Below are positions 33,608 through 38,764 of a stretch of 38,764 bases of DNA, in pieces. Source of the stretch: Actinomycetales bacterium (GTDB lineage: Bacteria > Actinomycetota > Actinomycetes > Actinomycetales > Microbacteriaceae); the NCBI GenBank assembly GCA_015655445.1, contig JAATFA010000120.1:1-38764 (forward strand). The letters are read 5' to 3'. The translations under genes were made by a program, and so were the position numbers. Below the pieces are notes generated by a model. That model was not told where the DNA came from. It did no database searches and saw only the letters and a program-made list of their open reading frames with translations. Numbering within the stretch: the first letter of the stretch is position 1; every line of letters begins with the position of its first letter.

Positions 33608-33985
33608 TCACACCTCGCGCGGTCGGGCGCGAGCCGGATCGTGAGCGTAATCGGTGAAGCCGACGGTGTTTCCCCACGGGTCGGTCACTTCGAACACACG
33701 GCCCGTGCGGATCTCGCGGATGTCCGCGATGCCGAGGTGCGCGGCCAGCGCTGCGGCGTCGGCGACCTCGATCCACAGATGCGGCCCGATCGCGACATCG
33801 GACTCGGCGAGTCCCTGCACTTCGCGGACGACCAATCCGGGACGTTCGTCGCCGATGGCGAAGCCGACGAGTCCGGAGAAGGCGAACTTCTCGACGAAGC
33901 CCAACGCACGGTAGTGGTCTCGTGCTCGCTCGACATCGCCCACCTCGATCAGGACGTTGTCGACGCCCCGTAGTTCTGCCGTCAT
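33608..33985 (-). CDS. VOC-family glyoxalase-like protein
   Basis: A 125-aa vicinal-oxygen-chelate protein: LRGVDNVLIEVGDVERARDHYRALGFVEKFAFSGLVGFAIGDE at the N terminus and FEVTDPWGNTVGFTDY near the C terminus. It resembles glyoxalase/bleomycin-resistance family proteins. The ATG has a GGAGGAG box. Its tail ends in DPARARPREV. It is a single gene, antiparallel to the exporter operon. Activity unknown. Confidence 0.88.
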   Translation of the reverse strand: MTAELRGVDNVLIEVGDVERARDHYRALGFVEKFAFSGLVGFAIGDERPGLVVREVQGLAESDVAIGPHLWIEVADAAALAAHLGIADIREIRTGRVFEVTDPWGNTVGFTDYAHDPARARPREV

Positions 33986-34445
33986 GGCTCCTCCTTCTCG
34001 TTCACCTGATGTGCTCCGAGCCCCGCGTGCGGATCCGCGTCCCGGTGCGGGCACGGGCACGGACCGCCTGGATCGTGGCGCGATGGTCGGCCCATGCGGC
34101 CTCGCGCCTGCGCCGTGCGCCCTCCCGGCAGCCGGTGCGGCTCCTCGATGTGCAGTTGTCGTGCACGATCCTCGGCGCACGGTGCGCCCAGCCACCTCTT
34201 CCCACAATCGCCAATGGCGATGTCCCTGTCGGCGGTGCGGACGGCTGGATCGAGTGGCGCTAACCGATCCGCATACCGCCCGAACGTGTATACACCACGC
34301 GGCCATGTCGCGAAAAGCTCTCGACGAACTGGCCACCGAGCGCGAGGAGACTCGGCCCGGAGTTCAGCCCTCACCGCGATGATTCGCCTGGCGCATGCCT
34401 GCTCTGAGCTGTCACGCGTCTTGCGGATCGAGGTCGAAGGCGACG
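33986..34445. other. 460-bp stretch with no supported gene
   Basis: Several open frames cross this gap, but none shows recognisable domains or a ribosome site, and their composition (runs of Arg, Pro, Ala, Cys, His) is typical of non-coding GC-rich DNA. It may be decayed sequence between the VOC gene and the Imm5-like gene. Confidence 0.6.
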
Positions 34446-34991
34446 TCAATCCGGCCTGTGCCCTGAGATCTTGGCCTGGATCTCACGGACCGTCACAGCC
34501 AGGATGCCGGTGGCAAGCAGTCCGCGCCCCAGCGGTCCGGAGGCATCCTCGCCCAGTGACGGCAGACGCAGCAACGCCTCTCTGGCGCCCGCTGACAGAT
34601 GGTCCAACTGCCATCGGACCTCCGCATGTCGGGCCGCTTCCGGATCGGATCCGGCCAGCGCCGCAGCCTTGGCCGCATACGCGGCCGCGCCCAATGCATG
34701 CGCACCCATATGCGCGACACCCGATGCCTGACCGGCGGCCCGCGCCGCCGCCACCGCGGTCGGCGCCTTTGCCGACTGCGCTGCCCGACCCGCCTCGAAG
34801 CGGCGGCGAATCTGCCCAGCAGCATCGAGCTCACCGCGGCCGAACGCCCGAGCACGCGCGATCCCGTCCCGCGCCCGGCCATCGTCCGGCGCTTCCGCCT
34901 CGAACAGCGGCAGCACCCGCTCCGCACAGTCTGCCGCCCACAGCGCGACGAGACGACGATCCGTCTCGTCGAGTGTCTGCGGAGAGGGCAT
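34446..34991 (-). CDS. Imm5-like putative immunity protein
   Basis: A 181-aa all-helical protein. The segments LDETDRRLVALWAADCAERVLPLFEAEAPDDGRARDGIARARAFGRGE and AARAAGQASGVAHMGAHALGAAAYAAKAAALAGSDPEAARHAEVRWQLDHL match the Imm-5-like family found in polymorphic-toxin loci and as stand-alone genes. Such proteins are predicted to neutralise toxins. No toxin gene is next to it. The start at 34991 gives a protein of the usual size. It lies at the left edge of a region of gene fragments. Confidence 0.75.
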   Translation of the reverse strand: MPSPQTLDETDRRLVALWAADCAERVLPLFEAEAPDDGRARDGIARARAFGRGELDAAGQIRRRFEAGRAAQSAKAPTAVAAARAAGQASGVAHMGAHALGAAAYAAKAAALAGSDPEAARHAEVRWQLDHLSAGAREALLRLPSLGEDASGPLGRGLLATGILAVTVREIQAKISGHRPD

Positions 34992-35059
34992 GCCCCCACT
35001 CCTCCACGGCGGCCGACCGGCGCAGGAGCCGACGTCGAGTCCGGGACGGCCGGCCCGAG

Positions 35060-35209
35060 TCAGAGCGGCCCGAACACCTCGCGCGGATCAGCGTCCAGCG
35101 CGAGCGCGTCGAGGATAGTGAGCAGTTGCCGTTCCTCGTACCGGAAGTGGGACTCCATGATGGCCGCGATCCCCTCCAGATGCGACCCGAGCCGATCCGG
35201 TGAGTCGGC
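35060..35209 (-). pseudogene. C-terminal fragment of a hemerythrin-like protein
   Basis: The last 49 codons (ADSPDRLGSHLEGIAAIMESHFRYEERQLLTILDALALDADPREVFGPL) read as the C-terminal helices of a hemerythrin HHE-domain protein, with the His of ESHFRYEE as an iron-ligand candidate. The frame stays open further upstream, but homology stops near 35210, where it meets recombinase DNA on the other strand. The N-terminal two thirds of the domain are gone. Confidence 0.55.
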
Positions 35210-35230
35210 CCCCGCGGAGCATAGGCATCC

Positions 35231-35520
35231 GTGGGAGCGGCGTCGGTCGATCAGAAGCCGCGATCGGTCCCCTCGGGACGGGCTCCGGGCACTCGGCAGG
35301 CACAGAAGCGGCTCGATGTGGCCGCGATCGACACGCTGGCGGACGGCTACCTCACCGGTCAGACGGTGTACGAGCTGACTACGGAGTTTGGCATCGAACG
35401 GCGCACCGTGAGCGCTCACCTGCACCGGCGAGGCGTCCCGATGCGACGACGCGGCCTGTCGCTCGCACAATAAGAGGAAGCGCTCGCACTGCGGGATCGT
35501 GGCTGGTCGCTGGCTCGGGG
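35231..35520 (+). pseudogene. Recombinase C-terminal fragment with in-frame stop
   Basis: The frame from 35231 encodes [53 protein letters not shown], the helix-turn-helix tail seen after the catalytic part of large serine recombinases and related proteins. It is stopped by TAA at 35471-35473, but the same frame continues beyond with EEALALRDRGWSLAR, which is the usual next part of such tails. No catalytic Ser domain precedes it. It is a decayed remnant of a mobile element. Confidence 0.65.
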
Positions 35521-35576
35521 GGACGTCCCGCTTCGTTGTGGAGTTTTTCAACGCCGTGCGGGTCAGCTGCTTCTGA

Positions 35577-35897
35577 TTATGCCGCGGTCAGTTCCGGGAT
35601 GCTCACCTCCTCGGTCTCGGCGAGCAGGAGTGCCATGGAGTGTTCGCTGAAGTAGCGGCGGTCGGCGCCGTCCCATTCCTCGTGCTGCTCGATGAGGACG
35701 TTCACCCGTTCCAGCGGGTTCGTGGACCAGATCTGACGCAAGTGCTGGAACGGGAAGAGCAGGTCGTCCTTCGTGTCCTCGAGCATGTCCGCGACCTTCA
35801 GGTGCGAGCGGCTCAGCATGCGGACAACCTCGTGGAACTGGGTGAACACGTGCTCGGTGTCGGGCTGGGCGAGGATCGTGCGGATGATCGACGCGAC
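35577..35897 (-). pseudogene. IS256-family transposase C-terminal fragment, internally deleted
   Basis: The frame reads VASIIRTILAQPDTEHVFTQFHEVVRMLSRSHLKVADMLEDTKDDLLFPFQHLRQIWSTNPLERVN and then jumps to VLIEQHEEWDGADRRYFSEHSMALL. In intact IS256 transposases, NPLERxN is followed by KEIKRRTxVVGIFPN and about 25 residues before VLxEQxxEW; that block is missing in frame. Upstream it meets a TAA at 35898-35900, so most of the protein is lost. It is non-functional. Confidence 0.85.
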
Positions 35898-35948
35898 TTA
35901 CCACGACCTCGACCGTCTCGCTCATCCCGTGGCACGGACGGGGACCTC

Positions 35949-37220
35949 TCACAGCAGCCGGGCGCAGGCCTCCCGGTAGCGCGCGTAAGCCTCGAGGACC
36001 GCCTCCACCTCGGCACCGCTGCCGGGGAGGACCGGCGTCGCGTCTGTGCCCACCGCACCATCCTCGAAGGAGGACCAGATCCCCGCGCCGACCGCCGCCA
36101 GGACCGCCGCGCCGCGCGCGGAACCTCCCCCCGCGCGCACGACCGCGACGTCCTTCCCCACGGCCGCGGCGAACGTCTCACGCCACACACGGGAGCGGGT
36201 GACGCCGCCGACCACGCGGATCTCGCGGGGCCGGCCGACCACCGCGGAGACGGCGCCGACCGCATCCGCGCAGCCGAAGGCGACTCCCTCGACGACGGCG
36301 CGGGCGAGCAGGTCGCTGTCGTGACCCTCGCCCTGGCCGACGAACGCGGCACGCGCCGCGTCGTTCTTCACGGGTACCGTTGAGCCGAACATGAAGGGCA
36401 GGTAGACGAGGCCCGCGCAGCCGGCCGGCGCGCGATCCGCCGCAGGGCCGACCGGGGCGCCGCCAAGCAGCGTCCGTTCGGCCCAGCGGACACTCACGCC
36501 GGCCGCGTAGAGCGAGGACATGATGACGTAGCCCTCCCCGCCCGCCGCGCCGAGGACGAAGCCGCCGCCCGGCTCGGGGCGCGGGGAGAGGCCCATGATC
36601 TGCGCGGCGGTGCCGACGTTGACGCCGACCTGGTCCGCGGCCACCGCTCCCAAGCCCAGGACGGCCGCGGGCACGTCGCCGGCGCCTGCGATCACCGGGA
36701 TGCCCACTGGAAGTCCGGTCTCGGCCGCCGCCTCCTCCCTCACCGCGCCCGCGACGGCACACGAGGGCAGCACGGGAGGCGCGAGCCGTCGATCCGCGCC
36801 GGTCGCCGCCCAGAGCTCCTCGCTCCACCGCCGCGCGCGGAGATCGTAGAGCAGCGTGCCCGCCGCATCCGTTTCGTCGGTGGCCCACTCGCCCGTGAGT
36901 CGGAACCGCAGAAAGTCCTTGGCCAGCACCAGCCGCCGCGCCGCCGCGATCCACTCCGGATGCCGCTCCACGGCCCACGCAAGCTTCGGCGCGGTGAACG
37001 CGTCGACCACGTCGTTGGCCGCGAGGCGCGCGAACGTCGGCTCCTTCGCGAGCCGCGCGGTCTGCTCGCCCACACGCCGGTAAGCCCACGTCACGGCCGG
37101 GGCGACCGGCTCATCGTCCGCTCCGACGAGCAGGAGCGAGTGCATGTGACCGGAGAGAGCGACCGCGAGCACCGACGACGCGCGCACCCGCGCGAGCCGC
37201 CACGGCTCAGGCGGACCGCT
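35949..37220 (-). pseudogene. 5'-truncated FGGY (xylulokinase-like) kinase
   Basis: About 420 codons of an FGGY kinase begin inside the first domain (WRLARVRASSVLAVALSGHMHSLLLVGADDEPVAPAVTWAYRR) and run to a normal end. The catalytic Asp (GIPVIAGAGDVPAAVLGLG), VGVNVGTAAQIMG and IRVVGGVTRSRVWRETFA are present. The first 55-60 residues, including the N-terminal phosphate loop, are missing: the kinase sequence begins only a few bases past the stop of an isomerase fragment. Without the loop it is probably inactive. Confidence 0.8.
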
Positions 37221-37224
37221 CGCG

Positions 37225-37470
37225 CTACGTCGTGAAGCCGTACTCGCGCAGGAAGTCCAGCGACTCCTCGGCAACCCGGTCGAAGTCGGACAGGCCGATG
37301 CCGGCCGGCTCGCCCACGCCGATCGGGCCGCCGACCTGCCAGCCCTCCCACTCCACGCTCACGTAGCCTTCGAAGCCGATCTCCGCGAGCGACTCGAACG
37401 TCTCCCGGAAGTAGACCAGGCCGCCGCCGAACCAGATGTGGTTGCAGTTGACGATCGTCGGGAGGCCGAC
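37225..37470 (-). pseudogene. C-terminal fragment of a sugar isomerase/epimerase
   Basis: About 80 residues (LPTIVNCNHIWFGGGLVYFRETFESLAEIGFEGYVSVEWEGWQVGGP through DFDRVAEESLDFLREYGFTT and stop) match the C-terminal part of a TIM-barrel sugar phosphate isomerase/epimerase, including the metal-ligand Glu in VSVEWEGW. The N-terminal barrel is absent. It abuts recombinase-like sequence on one side and the truncated kinase on the other. It is distinct from the two intact isomerases in sugar operon 1. Confidence 0.7.
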
Positions 37471-37480
37471 CTCTCGTCTG

Positions 37481-37600
37481 ACGGCCAACCAAACAGAAGC
37501 GATTCACACGGCCCGCGACAGCGGCGATAGTGTCATGTCGATCGCCCGGCGATTCGACGTCAGCCGGATGACGGGGTGGGAGAAAACGCGGACCAGATGA
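37481..37600 (+). pseudogene. Resolvase-type HTH tail fragment
   Basis: The plus strand reads LTANQTEAIHTARDSGDSVMSIARRFDVSRMTGWEKTRTR then TGA. This resembles the helix-turn-helix tail of small serine resolvases/invertases (IARRFxVSRxTxW). There is no start codon or catalytic domain. It begins exactly where the isomerase fragment ends, so it likely marks the recombination junction. Confidence 0.5.
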
Positions 37601-37618
37601 ATCGCGGCATGGAGGTCG

Positions 37619-37858
37619 CTACGGCAGGAGATCGAGCATCTGTGGGCGAGCCTTCATGGCGTGGATCACGAGTTCGTTTCCACTATCGAAGACCAGCACG
37701 ACCGTCTCCAGCAGCCGACCGTGGGTGTCGAACCCGAGCCGGAGCTGCCTGGCTGGGCTGTCATCATCGAGGTCCTCGATCCAGGTCGCCCATGTTGCAG
37801 CCTGGATCGCATCCTCGGCATCGACGCCATGTGTGAGAGCCGAGGGGTGGACTCTCAC
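37619..37858 (-). CDS. Putative toxin of a toxin-antitoxin pair
   Basis: A 79-aa protein: MRVHPSALTHGVDAEDAIQAATWATWIEDLDDDSPARQLRLGFDTHGRLLETVVLVFDSGNELVIHAMKARPQMLDLLP. The order of elements (N-terminal HG-x-x-xEDA helix, then RQLRLGFDTxGRLLExVVLVFDSG strands, then HAMKAR) resembles BrnT/RelE-like small toxins, but I cannot assign the family with certainty. Its start overlaps the upstream antitoxin by 4 bp. A ribonuclease function is only a guess from fold similarity. Confidence 0.7.
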   Translation of the reverse strand: MRVHPSALTHGVDAEDAIQAATWATWIEDLDDDSPARQLRLGFDTHGRLLETVVLVFDSGNELVIHAMKARPQMLDLLP

Positions 37859-38112
37859 GCCGAGGCCAGCGCCTCGCGGATCACCTCGGAGCGCGACTTG
37901 CCTTCACGCTCCGCCCTCGCATCAAGGGCGCTGATCTCGTCCGCCGTGAGGCGCAGCGCGATGACCTGTGACGGTTCCGCGCCACGACCAGGCCGACCAC
38001 GACCCCGCTTCTTCAACGCCGCCACGTCATAGCCAGCGTCGGCCTCGGCCGCCCAGGCCGCAATCTGCTCCTCGGTGACGGGCGTGCCGTTGATCGTCTC
38101 GCGCTCGCTCAT
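37855..38112 (-). CDS. Ribbon-helix-helix antitoxin
   Basis: An 85-aa protein ending in a CopG/Arc-type ribbon-helix-helix (PSQVIALRLTADEISALDARAEREGKSRSEVIREALASA). The N-terminal part carries TPVTEEQIAAWAAEADAGYDVAALKKRGRGRPGRG. Such antitoxins bind their own promoter and neutralise the adjacent toxin. The ATG at 38112 is preferred over an upstream one at 38136 because the conserved part begins there. The stop overlaps the toxin start (ATGA), the usual coupling for this kind of module. Confidence 0.85.
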   Translation of the reverse strand: MSERETINGTPVTEEQIAAWAAEADAGYDVAALKKRGRGRPGRGAEPSQVIALRLTADEISALDARAEREGKSRSEVIREALASA

Positions 38113-38151
38113 GCCATTAATGTTATACGAAAACACGAGCGGCGGCGAGGA

Positions 38152-38523
38152 TCATCCCGAGATCATCTGCCAGATCCACTCGAAGAGGCTCTTCCCGTCA
38201 ACCTGCGACACAAGAACTGTCGCTACCGCAACGATGAGAGACACGACCGCAACCCAAAGCGCAAGACGCCCGGTGCGGAAAGCGTCAGCAGAGGAATCGA
38301 GTGAGGACACGGTCGGAAGAATGTCGCGATAGTCGTTGTCCGCCTGCCGCAGCTGTTCGAACCATTCCTCATGCCGCTCTTTGAGGCTGTCGTTGAAGCC
38401 GATGGGCGCTTCCGGTGATTTCTTCGCCTTGCGTGCGCGTGACCGCTCGTCAGGAGTCGGGACATAGCTGACTTCGGGCCCCCTCCCGATACCAAGAGCG
38501 CTTCCAGAACGCAGCAACATCAC
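38152..38523 (-). CDS. Small membrane protein of unknown function
   Basis: A 123-aa frame with a hydrophilic N-terminal part (SYVPTPDERSRARKAKKSPEAPIGFNDSLKERHEEWFEQLRQADNDYRDILPTV) and one membrane helix (LALWVAVVSLIVAVATVLV) near the C terminus. I do not recognise the family. The start is unclear: the ATG at 38523 has no good ribosome site and overlaps an alternative frame that resembles continued coding (LDLAGMQRDVAAFWKRSW), so the gene may be truncated or frameshifted at its 5' end by the neighbouring insertion sequence. Confidence 0.5.
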   Translation of the reverse strand: MMLLRSGSALGIGRGPEVSYVPTPDERSRARKAKKSPEAPIGFNDSLKERHEEWFEQLRQADNDYRDILPTVSSLDSSADAFRTGRLALWVAVVSLIVAVATVLVSQVDGKSLFEWIWQMISG

Positions 38524-38683
38524 GCTGCATGCCTGCCAAGTCGAGACTCAGCGTAAGGAAGCTCTGACGCAGTCCGCGGATCGCCCGCGGACGGAACTTG
38601 CCGTGCCGCGCCCGTCGAACAACGGTGACGTCCCCTGAGGTGGTGGACTTTCCGGCGGTGTCCGTGCCGTTGTCGACGTGAGT

Positions 38684-38751
38684 GAGCCATCGTGCGAGGG
38701 TCAGTGAAGACCGCCAAGTCATTCACGAAAGGACGCCTCACACGATGGCTC
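38684..38751 (+). promoter_or_regulatory. Inverted repeat enclosing transposase start
   Basis: GAGCCATCGTG at 38684-38694 and CACGATGGCTC at 38741-38751 form a perfect 11-bp inverted repeat 46 bp apart. The right arm contains the transposase ATG (38745-38747), and the loop includes its ribosome site (AAAGGA). A transcript entering from outside the element could fold and mask the start codon. Confidence 0.6.
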
Positions 38752-38764
38752 TTGACCAGTCTGC
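38745..38764 (+). CDS. IS256-family transposase, first codons (runs off window)
   Basis: The final 20 bases begin ATG with codons for MALDQS, the characteristic N terminus of actinobacterial IS256-family transposases (MALDQSALLE in many). AAAGGA lies 13 bp before it. The rest is outside the window, so the call rests on a very short match plus the upstream inverted repeat and nearby IS256 remains. The exact left end of the element could not be fixed. Confidence 0.55.

Noticed and set aside
34094-35203. Plus-strand open frame across the Imm5-like gene
   Set aside because: No homology, and it is antisense to the Imm5-like protein.
38450-38722. 90-codon minus-strand frame before the transposase
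   Set aside because: Part of it (LDLAGMQRDVAAFWKRSW) might be a lost 5' end of the small membrane protein, but I could not support a gene here.
1-38764. CRISPR arrays, tRNA and rRNA genes
   Set aside because: No regularly spaced direct repeats with unique spacers and no tRNA or rRNA signature found by eye; a computed search could still reveal a tRNA.

Overview
The window is very GC-rich DNA with GTG/ATG starts, 4-bp start/stop overlaps and Shine-Dalgarno boxes. It carries a mycofactocin locus, two ABC sugar importers without their own ATPase, MftR/TetR/MarR/GntR regulators and IS256-type insertion-sequence remains. This points to a high-GC actinobacterium; Microbacteriaceae (Micrococcales) is my best guess, as an inference only. 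I found no rRNA, tRNA or CRISPR array.

Region 1 (1-7766), mycofactocin locus. A minus-strand unit runs mftA, mftB, mftC, then four tandem mycofactocin-type short-chain dehydrogenases (SDRs), then a MoxR-type AAA+ ATPase cut by the window edge. mftR and mftG are divergent on the plus strand. MftA ends in the Val-Tyr pair that MftC converts into the cofactor core, and the SDRs are the likely users of the cofactor. mftD, mftE and mftF are not in view.

Region 2 (7813-19107), sugar operon 1. After a VOC protein and a MaoC-like hydratase comes a long minus-strand unit. It encodes a solute-binding lipoprotein, two permeases, a TIM-barrel sugar-phosphate isomerase/epimerase, a TetR regulator, a second isomerase paralogue, a beta-propeller lactonase, an FGGY kinase and an MFS exporter. 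A good promoter overlapped by an inverted repeat lies upstream at 19066-19101. An 89-bp palindromic element occurs twice (8865-8953 and 19201-19289), differing at two bases.

Region 3 (19308-28835). A VOC gene is followed by a divergent marR / FAD-monooxygenase pair whose shared control region holds CTTGA/TCAAG half-sites spaced exactly 8 bp apart. Next is sugar operon 2 on the minus strand: binding protein, two permeases, a NagB-like protein lacking the usual catalytic Glu, a GH4 glycosidase and a BadF/GlcNAc-kinase-like kinase, with a divergent GntR regulator. It looks like an amino-sugar or oligosaccharide uptake and catabolism unit.

Region 4 (28836-33985). A 5'-truncated LuxR response regulator is followed by a TetR gene divergent from an epimerase / siderophore-interacting protein / DHA2 exporter operon, then a VOC gene.

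Region 5 (33986-38764), a decayed accessory region. It has an Imm5-like immunity protein; fragments of a hemerythrin protein, two recombinases, an IS256 transposase, an FGGY kinase and an isomerase; an apparently intact ribbon-helix-helix toxin-antitoxin pair; a small membrane protein; and the start of a separate IS256 transposase whose start codon lies in one arm of an 11-bp inverted repeat.
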